A DNA stretch of 64,000 nucleotides from Burkholderiaceae bacterium (GTDB lineage Bacteria > Pseudomonadota > Gammaproteobacteria > Burkholderiales > Burkholderiaceae_C), in NCBI GenBank assembly GCA_016790515.1, contig JAEUOY010000064.1, forward strand, positions 62,001-126,000, written 5' to 3'. This document shows positions 26,892 to 34,824 of this stretch, piece after piece. The position numbers were made by a program, and so were the translations under genes. The notes under the pieces were generated by a model that worked only from the letters and a program-made list of their open reading frames with translations, made no database searches and had not been told where the DNA came from. How positions within the stretch are numbered: position 1 is the first letter of the stretch; every line of letters begins with the position of its first letter.

Positions 26892-29000
26892 ATGAAGATT
26901 CGCGCGCTCTGTCTGGCGTGGTTCCTGGCCCTGGTGAGCACGGTGTCATGGGCTGCGGACCTGACCGTGGGCACGTACACGCTGGTGTCCAGCAAGCGCG
27001 TGTCGCTCACCGACTACGAGATCGTCTACAAGGCCCAGGTCACCAATACCGGGCCCGCGCTGCGCAGCGTGGTCGGTACCGTCGTCAGCACCAATCCGGC
27101 GACGATGATCCTGGAGGGAACGCTCAGCTTCGGCGACGTGGCCGCCGGCGGCACCGTCACCAGCGTCGACACCTTCACCCTCCGTCACAACCGCTCGCAA
27201 CCCTTCGATGCCAGCAGGCTGATCTGGACCGTCAACGGCACGCCGGCCACGCCGATCCAGTCCGACTTCACGGTCTCGCCGCCAGGGGGCAACGCGCCGG
27301 TCACGATCCGGTTCACCCCGACGCCGATCACCAACACGGCGATCAACCGGTTCGAATGGGACTTCGACGGCAACGGCAGCATCGACGTCGTCGACACCGT
27401 CGGCCGCGACCAGACCCGCACCTACAGCACGCCAGGCACCTTCGCCGTGTCGCTGAAGATCACCGACTCGCAGGGCCGAACCGACACCCGGGTCAAGAAC
27501 GTCGTCATCGGCAACGCCCCGCCCAGCGTCACCGCGGCGGCGTCGCCCACCAATGGTCAGGTGCCGCTGACCGTGAACTTCACGGCCTCGGCCACCGACA
27601 GCAACGGCGTCGTCCGCTTCGAATGGGACTTCGACGGCGACGGTACCTTCGACCGGGTCATCAACGGCTCGTCGGGCAACACCACCTTCGCCTACACCGC
27701 CGTCGGCACCTTCGTTCCCAAGCTGCGGGTCACCGACGGCCTCGGCGCCAGCACCCTGGTCTCGGTGCCGACGATGGAAGTGCGTGCGGCGCCGGTCGGC
27801 AGCGCCCAGGCCACGCTGAGCCTGTCGCGCACCAGCGGGCCGGCGCCGCTGGCCGTGACGCTCAGCGCCAGCGCCTCGAACCTGCTCGGCCGCACGGTGC
27901 AGAACTACCAGTGGGATCCCGACGGCAACGGCAGCTTCGACGCCACCACGACGACCAACAGCTTCGCCTTCACCTATCCCGGCGCGGGCACGTTCTATCC
28001 GCGGGTGCGCATCAACCTGTCCGACGGCAGCCAGGCCGACGACGTGAAGCAGGTCAGCGTGACCGCCACGGCCTCGCTGGCGCTGAACACCGACACGCTG
28101 GATGCGCAGCTCGCCCAGACGGTCAGCATCAACACCACGTTGTCGGCCGCGACGCGGGTGTCGGTGGTCGTCGAGACGCGCGGCGGCACCGCGGTGCGCA
28201 CCGTGCTGCCGTTCACCGATCGGGCCGCCGGCAGCTACACCGACAGCTGGGACGGCAAGGACGGCGGCGGCCAGTACGTGCCCGAGGGCATCTACAAGGC
28301 CGTTCTGCTGTACGAGCTGAACGGCGTGCCGCAGCGGCTGGACCTGTCGACGACCACCGGGGGCCAGGAATACAACCCGTCGCGCACCAGCATCCCGTCG
28401 ACCTTCGAGCCCTACAACTACCGGCCGCTGACGATCGACTTCTCGCTGACCCGTGCCTCCGAAGTCACCGCCTTCATGGGCAGCTTCAACGTCGATACGC
28501 GCTACGTCACCTTCTACACCCGCCAGGCCTTCGGGCGCGGCACCCACCGCATCACCTGGAACGGCGACAACGCCGAAGGCCAGATCATCAAGCCGGCGCC
28601 GGGTGATGCGTTCCTGTTCGGGATCTTCGGCTACACCCTGCCCAACAACGGCATCTTCGTGCGCAACGGGGTTCAGCTCAGCGCGATGAGCGCGGCACCG
28701 CCGATCTTCGACCCCACCGGCCTGACGGCGGCCGCCCAGCCCAACAAGTGCGCCGTGCAGTTCACGCTGAGCCTGCCCGCGACGGCCGAACTGGTGGTGC
28801 AGGACTCGATCACCGGCGCGGTGGTCAGCCGCCTGCAGTACCCCGGCCTGCCGGCCGGCGCCAACACGGTGCTGTGGGACGGCAAGACCAGCGACGGCCG
28901 CTATGCGGCGCCCGGCACCTACCGGCTGGGCGTGACGGCGATCCAGGCCAATGGCTTCCGCTCGCTGTCGAGCTACGTGCTGCAGCGGGTCTACTACTGA
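26892..29000 (+). CDS. Exported PKD-domain / FlgD-Ig-like multidomain protein
   Basis: A 702-aa secreted protein with a Sec signal peptide ('LVSTVSWA', cleavage near 22). After an N-terminal beta domain come three PKD-type repeats marked by 'RFEWDFDGNG', 'RFEWDFDGDG' and 'NYQWDPDGNG', each with D-x-D-x-D-like loops that probably bind calcium. Three FlgD-Ig-like modules follow, marked by 'DSWDGKDGGGQYVPEG', 'ITWNGDNAEGQ' and 'LWDGKTSDGRYAAPG'. Such arrays usually give rigid, surface-exposed stalks. It is the first gene of a probable operon with a small exported protein (20-base gap) and the Rhs protein. It may scaffold or display that protein, an inference from position only. Confidence 0.85.
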   Translation: MKIRALCLAWFLALVSTVSWAADLTVGTYTLVSSKRVSLTDYEIVYKAQVTNTGPALRSVVGTVVSTNPATMILEGTLSFGDVAAGGTVTSVDTFTLRHNRSQPFDASRLIWTVNGTPATPIQSDFTVSPPGGNAPVTIRFTPTPITNTAINRFEWDFDGNGSIDVVDTVGRDQTRTYSTPGTFAVSLKITDSQGRTDTRVKNVVIGNAPPSVTAAASPTNGQVPLTVNFTASATDSNGVVRFEWDFDGDGTFDRVINGSSGNTTFAYTAVGTFVPKLRVTDGLGASTLVSVPTMEVRAAPVGSAQATLSLSRTSGPAPLAVTLSASASNLLGRTVQNYQWDPDGNGSFDATTTTNSFAFTYPGAGTFYPRVRINLSDGSQADDVKQVSVTATASLALNTDTLDAQLAQTVSINTTLSAATRVSVVVETRGGTAVRTVLPFTDRAAGSYTDSWDGKDGGGQYVPEGIYKAVLLYELNGVPQRLDLSTTTGGQEYNPSRTSIPSTFEPYNYRPLTIDFSLTRASEVTAFMGSFNVDTRYVTFYTRQAFGRGTHRITWNGDNAEGQIIKPAPGDAFLFGIFGYTLPNNGIFVRNGVQLSAMSAAPPIFDPTGLTAAAQPNKCAVQFTLSLPATAELVVQDSITGAVVSRLQYPGLPAGANTVLWDGKTSDGRYAAPGTYRLGVTAIQANGFRSLSSYVLQRVYY

Positions 29001-29020
29001 CGATCCGGGAGGACAGCCCC

Positions 29021-29443
29021 ATGTGCAAGATCGCGATCGCCTGCTGGCTGCTGGCGCTGCCGCCCGCGATGGCCGCCGCGGCGCCCGTCATCCAGGAGGT
29101 CCTGACGCCGGCCCAGTACTTCGAATGCCAGATCGCTGCGCGGCAGGCCACGGTGCAGGGGCTGGAGCAGCGCGCTGCGCAGCTCAACAAGGCCGGCGTG
29201 TCCGATGCCGAGCGGCGGGCGGCCGGCGAGATGTCGCGTCACCGCGTGACGTTGGCCTTGCACAACTGCGGCAGGCAGACCGCCAGCACGCTGGGCGCCT
29301 ACGGCCACCGCAACGCCGACGAGCTGCAGACCTGGCTCAACGCCAACCCGCAGGTGCGGGCCCGCCTGGACGCGCTGGCCAGGCGCGTGGCCAGCCTGTC
29401 GGCGCAGATGCCGGCGGCAGCGGCGCCGGCTGTCGAGCGCTGA
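29021..29443 (+). CDS. Small exported protein of unknown function
   Basis: A 140-aa protein with a Sec signal peptide ('WLLALPPAMAAA', residues 1-20). The mature part is mostly helical ('YFECQIAARQATVQGLEQRAAQL') with two cysteines, in 'FECQ' and 'HNCGRQ', that may be disulfide-bonded. The C-terminus is Ala/Pro-rich. I do not recognise a family. A good ribosome site (GGGAGGA) precedes ATG 29021. It lies between the PKD/FlgD protein and the Rhs protein with spacers of 20 and 31 bases, so it may be an accessory or chaperone for either; there is no direct evidence. Confidence 0.7.
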   Translation: MCKIAIACWLLALPPAMAAAAPVIQEVLTPAQYFECQIAARQATVQGLEQRAAQLNKAGVSDAERRAAGEMSRHRVTLALHNCGRQTASTLGAYGHRNADELQTWLNANPQVRARLDALARRVASLSAQMPAAAAPAVER

Positions 29444-29474
29444 CGCAGCGCCGTCCGTTTGGGGAGACCAGGAC

Positions 29475-32400
29475 ATGCTCGAGCTCGATCTGCAACGGGT
29501 CGCCGGCTGGCTGAGACCGTTGATGGCGGCGGCGCTGGTGGTCGCTGCCGCGCCGGCCGCGGCTTTCCACTTCCCCTGGGACCAGGGGCACGACACGACG
29601 ACGTCCAGCGATCCGCCGCCGCCGGGGCCCGACGATCGCGGGCCCAACGATCCCGACTGCAACGGCAACTCCGGCCGCTCACCGGTCTACGCCACCAACG
29701 GCCAGGCCTTCTGGCGCGCGACCGACGTGGTCCTGCGCGGACGGCCCTACATCGGCATCTATCGCGCCTACAACTGCGCCGACCCGGTGATCGGCCTGTT
29801 CGGCAACGGCTGGAGCGTGGACTTCGACATCGCGCTCTACCCGGCCAGCCAGAGCGGCGTGCAGCAGCGCATCTTCAAGGCCGCCAACGGCAAGCGATTC
29901 GTCTACACGAAGCAGGCCGACGGCAGCTTCAAGGCCCCCGACGGCCGATTCGACACCGTGACCGAGGCTGCCACCACGGTCACGATGACGGCGCCGGACG
30001 GCCGACGCAACGTCTTCGCGCTCGACGGCCGGCTGCTGCAGCGCATCGACACCAACGGCAATGTCGTCGCCTTCAACTACGACGCTTCGCTGCGGCTCAA
30101 CGCCATCGCCGATGGCCTCGGTCGATCGCTGGCGCTGCTGTACAACGGCCAGGGCTTCGTCAGCACGATCGTCGACCATGCCGGTCGCAGCTGGCGCTAT
30201 GCCTACGACGCGTCGGGCAACCTGACGAGCGTCACCGACCCGGCGGGCGGCGTCACGACCCACACCTGGCAGGGCTACCGGCCGCCGGCCGACGCGCAGA
30301 CGTACTACCAGTTGCTGTCGGTCACCGATCCCAGCGGCGTGGTGCAGGTCAGCTTCACCTACGCCGGCAACCAGGTGTCCTCGTATACCGAAGGCGCCAA
30401 CCGCTTCACCTACACCCGCGGCACGAGCAACACCAAGCTCAGCGGCACGGTCAGCAAGCGCGACGCGCTCAACGTGACCACCAGCTTCAACTACGGTGCG
30501 CTCGGCCTGGTCACGCGGGATGTGGACGGCATCGGCGGCATCACCAACTACACCTACGACAGCAACGGTCGCATCACCCAGACCACCGATGCGCTCGGAC
30601 GGGTGTGGACGAGCAGCTTCGACACGCTGGGCCGCATGGTGTCGAGCAGCAACCCGCTGGGCCAGACGAGCAGCATCCAGTACACCGGCAACGATCCCCG
30701 TCCCGTGCGCATGACCTCGCCGACCGGTCGCGTGGTCAGCCTGGGCTACGACGCCCGCGGCAACCTGGTGAGCACCACCGACCCGGCGGGTGGCGTCAGC
30801 CGCATGGCCTACGGCGCTCGCGGAGATGTCACCGGGGTCACCGATGCGCTGGGCCAGACCACCAGCATCGCATACAACGCCGTGGGCCTGCCGGTCCAGA
30901 TGACCGACCCGCTGGGTCGCGCCGGCACGATGGTCTACGACGCGCTGGGCCGCGTGGTGAGCGCGACCAATGCCGCCGGCGAGCGCACGCAGTACAGCTA
31001 CGACGTGCTCGACCGCGTCACCGCGGTCGTCGACCCGCTGGGCCACACCACGTTCTTCGGCTACGACGCCGCCGGCCGCCTGACCCGGGTGACCGACGCC
31101 AGGGGTTCGGTCACCCAGTACCAGTACGACGGCTTCGGCCGTCGCAGTGCCGAGCTGGCGCCCGACGGGCGACGCACGAGCTTCGCCTACCGGGTCGACA
31201 ACCTGCTGGCCACCATCACCTGGCCCGACAACACGACGATCAGCTACCTGTACGACAACAACAAGCGTGTCACCCGCGAAACGGCAGGCAGCGAAGTCAT
31301 CAACTACAGCTACAACGCCCTCAACCAGCTCAGCAGCGCCACCGGGCCGGGCGGCACGGTCGGCTACGGCTACGACAACGCCGGCCGGGTGGTGACCGAG
31401 ACCAGTGGCGGCCGCACCCACACCATCACACGCAATGCCGAAGGCGAACGCGTGCAGCTGGCGGCGCTGGGCAGCACCCAGACCTATGCGCGCGATGCGC
31501 GGGGCCTGGTCACGCGCATCGGCTCGCCGGCAGGCAGTTTCGACTTCAGCCTGGATGCCCTGGGCCGCCGCACGCAACTGGCCTACCCCAACGGCTCGAC
31601 CGCCGGCTATGCCTACGACGCAGCGGGCCAGCTCACCAGTCTGAACCATGCGGGTGTCTTCAACGCGCCCTATGCGCACAGCTACGACGCCGCCGGACGC
31701 ATCGTCCGCATCGCTGGCGACGGACCGGACTGGGCCTACAGCTACGACGCGATGGGGCGACTGACCCGGGCGGTCCAGGGCGCCACGACCTTCAGCTACA
31801 CCCTCGACGAGGTGGGCAACATCCTGGACGGGGGGCGCACGCACGACGTGAACCACCGCCTGGTCAGCGATGCCGCCAAGACCTACGGCTACGACCAGCG
31901 GGGCAACCTGACGCTCGAGCAGGACCGCGGCTCCGGCGCGCGGGTGGTCTACGGCTGGAACGCGAAGAACCAGCTGCTGCGGGTCGACCACTTTGCCGAT
32001 GCGGTCGCCACGACACCGACGCGGACCCTGCAGTTCAGCTACGACCCGCTGGGCCGGCGGGCCAGCAAGACCGACAACGGCGTCGTCCAGCGCTTCGTGC
32101 ACGATGGTGACGATCTGATCGGCATACTCGACGCCGGCAGCAGCGTGGTCTCGACGCATGTTCTCAGCGGTGCCGCCGACGACGTGCTGGCCACGTTGCC
32201 GGCTGGCGCCACGAAGCTGCTGTACGCCAACCACCAGGGCAGCGTGGCGGCCGTCGGCGATGCGTCCACGCTGACCCATGCCTACCGCTATGGACCGTAT
32301 GGTGCTGCGATCCCCCCGAGCAGTGCCGATGCGACCCCGTTCGGCTACACGGGCCGGGAGAAGGACACCGAGTCCCTCTACCACTACCGCGCCCGCTACT

Positions 32401-33047
32401 ACAGCACAGCGCAGCAGCGCTTCCTCTCGCCCGATCCGTTCGGCGTGCTGGGTGGCATCAACCCCTATGGCTACGCCGGCGCCGACCCGGTCAACGAAGT
32501 CGATCCCACCGGCAGGTGTCCGTGGTGCATCGGTGCGGCGATCGGTTTCGGCCTCGACCTGGCGATGCAGCTGATCGAGAACGGCGGCAATTGGCATTGC
32601 ATCAGCGTCGGCCGCCTGCTCGCGTCGACGGCGCTCGGCGCGGTCGGCGGCGGCCTGGGCGGCAAGGGCCTGACGAGCGCCGTGCGCGGCCTGTCCAACG
32701 GCACCAAGGGCAGCATCGGCGAAACGCTGTCGATCGCGAACAATCGCCTGATGGGCAGCCGCCTCGTCAGCACCCAGGCCAGGAGCATCCCGGGCCAGCG
32801 CACCATCGTCGACAGCACCTGGCGTTCGCTGACCGGCAACACCTACTATGTCGAATCGAAGTTCGGCACTTCGGGCCTCACCAGCGCACAACGGGCGGCG
32901 GCCAATGCGGTGGGCGATGCCTATCACGTCGAACGCTGGGGCTACCCGTTCTTCGAGCGCGTGGGTGCGTATGGCGGCGGCGCAGCCGGTGGCGCTGCCG
33001 GGACGGCCGCCGGAGGCGCCGCAGGCGGCGACTGCGACTGCCGCTAG
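29475..33047 (+). CDS. Rhs/YD-repeat polymorphic toxin with Sec signal and PD-(D/E)XK-like C-terminus
   Basis: A 1190-aa protein. Residues 1-33 are a signal peptide ending in 'APAAAFHF'. A DUF6531-type N-domain follows, then roughly twenty YD repeats (for example 'YDALGRVVSATNAAGE') that build the Rhs shell. The conserved core end has 'FGYTGREKDTESLYHYRARYY' split around residues 955-975 and the two aspartates of the autoproteolysis motif: Asp987 in 'SPDPFGVLGG' and Asp1010 in 'VDPTGR'. The variable C-terminus (1013-1190) has a hydrophobic stretch, then Glu1083 ('GSIGE'), Asp1113 ('IVDST') and Glu1127-Ser-Lys1129, the spacing of a restriction-endonuclease-like nuclease. It ends in a Gly/Ala-rich tail. 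No VgrG or PAAR gene is present, so export by Sec plus surface display is more likely than type VI secretion. Confidence 0.88.
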   Translation: MLELDLQRVAGWLRPLMAAALVVAAAPAAAFHFPWDQGHDTTTSSDPPPPGPDDRGPNDPDCNGNSGRSPVYATNGQAFWRATDVVLRGRPYIGIYRAYNCADPVIGLFGNGWSVDFDIALYPASQSGVQQRIFKAANGKRFVYTKQADGSFKAPDGRFDTVTEAATTVTMTAPDGRRNVFALDGRLLQRIDTNGNVVAFNYDASLRLNAIADGLGRSLALLYNGQGFVSTIVDHAGRSWRYAYDASGNLTSVTDPAGGVTTHTWQGYRPPADAQTYYQLLSVTDPSGVVQVSFTYAGNQVSSYTEGANRFTYTRGTSNTKLSGTVSKRDALNVTTSFNYGALGLVTRDVDGIGGITNYTYDSNGRITQTTDALGRVWTSSFDTLGRMVSSSNPLGQTSSIQYTGNDPRPVRMTSPTGRVVSLGYDARGNLVSTTDPAGGVSRMAYGARGDVTGVTDALGQTTSIAYNAVGLPVQMTDPLGRAGTMVYDALGRVVSATNAAGERTQYSYDVLDRVTAVVDPLGHTTFFGYDAAGRLTRVTDARGSVTQYQYDGFGRRSAELAPDGRRTSFAYRVDNLLATITWPDNTTISYLYDNNKRVTRETAGSEVINYSYNALNQLSSATGPGGTVGYGYDNAGRVVTETSGGRTHTITRNAEGERVQLAALGSTQTYARDARGLVTRIGSPAGSFDFSLDALGRRTQLAYPNGSTAGYAYDAAGQLTSLNHAGVFNAPYAHSYDAAGRIVRIAGDGPDWAYSYDAMGRLTRAVQGATTFSYTLDEVGNILDGGRTHDVNHRLVSDAAKTYGYDQRGNLTLEQDRGSGARVVYGWNAKNQLLRVDHFADAVATTPTRTLQFSYDPLGRRASKTDNGVVQRFVHDGDDLIGILDAGSSVVSTHVLSGAADDVLATLPAGATKLLYANHQGSVAAVGDASTLTHAYRYGPYGAAIPPSSADATPFGYTGREKDTESLYHYRARYYSTAQQRFLSPDPFGVLGGINPYGYAGADPVNEVDPTGRCPWCIGAAIGFGLDLAMQLIENGGNWHCISVGRLLASTALGAVGGGLGGKGLTSAVRGLSNGTKGSIGETLSIANNRLMGSRLVSTQARSIPGQRTIVDSTWRSLTGNTYYVESKFGTSGLTSAQRAAANAVGDAYHVERWGYPFFERVGAYGGGAAGGAAGTAAGGAAGGDCDCR

Positions 33048-33091
33048 CCCGCGGGAACCGTCCTGGCGAGCGCCCAACCCAGCCCACCGGC

Positions 33092-33598
33092 ATGACCCAG
33101 CCCGAGAGAAAGTGGCTCGCCAAGGCGCTTCAGGACCTGCTGCTGCCGAAGCTGGAGGGCGCAGGCTTCACCCGCCTGCCTCTGTCGGGCCCGGACGCCT
33201 CCAGCGCCGAGATTCGCGCGGCGTTTCCGTTCGGTCGCCTGCGCCGGGCGCGCGGCGACGGCTTTGACCAGGTCGAGATCCAGCTCGACAAGCGTGGCAG
33301 CCCGGCGTTCCGGCTGAACATGGGCGTGATCCCCCGGCAGGGCATCGCGCACCCCGTGGCCCATGTCGAGCCCGAACAGGCCTGGGTCCAATACCTGCCT
33401 CGCTACTGCGAGCTCTACCAGCGCGCCTGGACCAGGACCTGGTTCAAGCTGAGCCGCTGGCCGGGCGCATCGCCCAGCGAGGCCGACTACCGCGCGCTGG
33501 TCGAGCGCGCAGCGGCGCTGCTGCCCGAGATAGAGTCGGCCTTCGACGAGACGAAGGCGTTGCCCTTCGCGTCGCATCTTCGCCGCGTCCGGGCCTGA
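33092..33598 (+). CDS. Candidate immunity protein (DUF4304-like)
   Basis: A 168-aa cytoplasmic protein immediately behind the Rhs toxin (44-base gap), the usual place of the cognate immunity gene. The N-terminus 'LLPKLEGAGFTRLP' and the block 'VEIQLDKRGSPAFRLNMGV' resemble DUF4304-type immunity proteins, which share a helix, then 'GF' and an all-beta core. There is no signal peptide, as expected for neutralising a nuclease inside the producer or its siblings. Pairing with the toxin is inferred from position and family resemblance. ATG 33092 gives the first in-frame start after the toxin stop. Confidence 0.65.
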   Translation: MTQPERKWLAKALQDLLLPKLEGAGFTRLPLSGPDASSAEIRAAFPFGRLRRARGDGFDQVEIQLDKRGSPAFRLNMGVIPRQGIAHPVAHVEPEQAWVQYLPRYCELYQRAWTRTWFKLSRWPGASPSEADYRALVERAAALLPEIESAFDETKALPFASHLRRVRA

Positions 33599-33646
33599 GC
33601 CCGTCGCGAGCGTCCGTCACCGCTCCTGGCCACCCTTCCCGCAGAC

Positions 33647-34645
33647 ATGAACATGATCGCTTCCTCCGTCGCGCGCCTGCTGCTGCTCGGGACCCTCGTG
33701 TCCTTCGAGGCACTGGCCCAGCCAACGGTGCTCTACACCTCGACCGACCAGGAGTATGCCGAGGTGGTGCTGAAGGAAGCCCAGGCCGCGCTGGGCCGGG
33801 AGATCACCGCAGTCTTCGACGCCGAAGCGTCGAAGACGGTGGGCCTCGAGCGCCGCCTGGTCGCCGAGAAGGCCAGGCCCAGGGCCGACGTGTTCTGGAA
33901 CTCCGAGATGCTGCGCACGCACCGTCTGGACAAGCAGGGCGTGCTGGGCCCGACGGCCGTGGACAAGTCCTTGGCGCTGCCCGCCGCCGCAGTCACTGCG
34001 CACAGCGTCGGCTTCGGCGTGCGAAGCCGGGTGATCGCCGTGCACACGCCCTCGGTTCCCGAGGCGGCGCGACCGACGCGGCTGCAGGACCTCGCCGACC
34101 CGCGTTTCAAGGGCAAGGTCGCGATCGCGCGGCCGCTGTTCGGCACCACCTCCACCCACTTCGCCGCCCTGCATGCCCAGCTGGGCGCGGCCCGGTTCAG
34201 CGAGTTCCTGCAGGCCTTGAAGCGCAACGAGGTGATGATCCTGCCCGGCAACGGCGACGTGCGCGACGCCGTGGCCGCAGGCCGCGCCGCGGTGGGCCTG
34301 ACCGACACCGACGACGCGATCGGCGCGATCCGGCGCGGCCAGCCGCTGGCGATGGTCTTTCCCGACCAGGATGGAGAAGGCGCCTTCTCGGTCCACATGA
34401 CGGTGGCCAGGGTCGCCGGCGGCCCCAACCCGGCCGGCGCGCAGCAGTTGGTGGAGTACCTGGCCAGCGAGAAGACCGAGGCCCGCCTGATCGAGCTCGG
34501 TGCGGTGCAGATCCCCGTACGCCCGCACCTGCCGATGGCCAGGGAGATCGGACCGGTGCGGCCCAAGCTGTGGCTGATGGACCCGGCCAGGATCGATGCC
34601 AGCCTCGAGCCCTCGGTCGAGCTGATCCGCAAGCACCTGCTTTGA
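33647..34645 (+). CDS. ABC transporter substrate-binding protein, ferric-iron/thiamine type
   Basis: A 332-aa periplasmic protein with a Sec signal peptide ('TLVSFEALA', cleavage near 25). The core begins 'VLYTSTDQEYAEVVL' and contains 'RADVFWNSE', 'LADPRFKGKVAIARPL' and 'ILPGNGDVRDAVAAGRAAVGLTDTDD', the layout of FbpA/FutA-type receptors. The tyrosine cluster that binds iron in FbpA is not evident at the usual site (it reads T-D-T-D-D), so the ligand may not be ferric iron. Its last codon overlaps the edge of a palindromic repeat that separates it from the permease gene. Confidence 0.85.
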   Translation: MNMIASSVARLLLLGTLVSFEALAQPTVLYTSTDQEYAEVVLKEAQAALGREITAVFDAEASKTVGLERRLVAEKARPRADVFWNSEMLRTHRLDKQGVLGPTAVDKSLALPAAAVTAHSVGFGVRSRVIAVHTPSVPEAARPTRLQDLADPRFKGKVAIARPLFGTTSTHFAALHAQLGAARFSEFLQALKRNEVMILPGNGDVRDAVAAGRAAVGLTDTDDAIGAIRRGQPLAMVFPDQDGEGAFSVHMTVARVAGGPNPAGAQQLVEYLASEKTEARLIELGAVQIPVRPHLPMAREIGPVRPKLWLMDPARIDASLEPSVELIRKHLL

Positions 34646-34805
34646 GAGGCTGTGAGTATTTCGATCATGCCCGCTCGACACCCCCAAACACCCCCGCTCG
34701 TCGTTGCAAATGCTCGCCATAGCCCGAGCTATGGCTGCGCTTTGCGCCTAGATCGGGTGCGTTTGGGTGCGTTGCTCGGCCACGCTCGAACTCCTCACAG
34801 CCTCT
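34645..34805. repeat. 161-bp palindromic MITE-like intergenic repeat
   Basis: Terminal inverted repeats of 20 bases (34645-34664 and 34786-34805) match at 18 of 20 positions, beginning AGAGGCTGTGAG at each outer end. Inside, GCCATAGC at 34716-34723 and GCTATGGC at 34728-34735 form a perfect 8-bp stem with a 4-base loop, and weaker complementary blocks (CACCC-rich on the left, GGGTG-rich on the right) make the whole element quasi-palindromic. It has no coding capacity. It begins inside the stop codon of the binding-protein gene. Non-autonomous MITE or REP-type element is the best reading; copy number elsewhere cannot be seen here. Confidence 0.8.
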
Positions 34806-34824
34806 GACCCGGCGCCGGCTGCCG

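Noticed and set aside
29679..33077. Very long minus-strand frame opposite the Rhs gene
   Set aside because: Its repeats mirror the YD repeats read antisense. No ribosome site or recognised domain.
29475..33598. Type VI secretion effector reading of the Rhs protein
   Set aside because: It has a Sec signal peptide, and no VgrG, PAAR, EagR-type chaperone or other T6SS gene is nearby.
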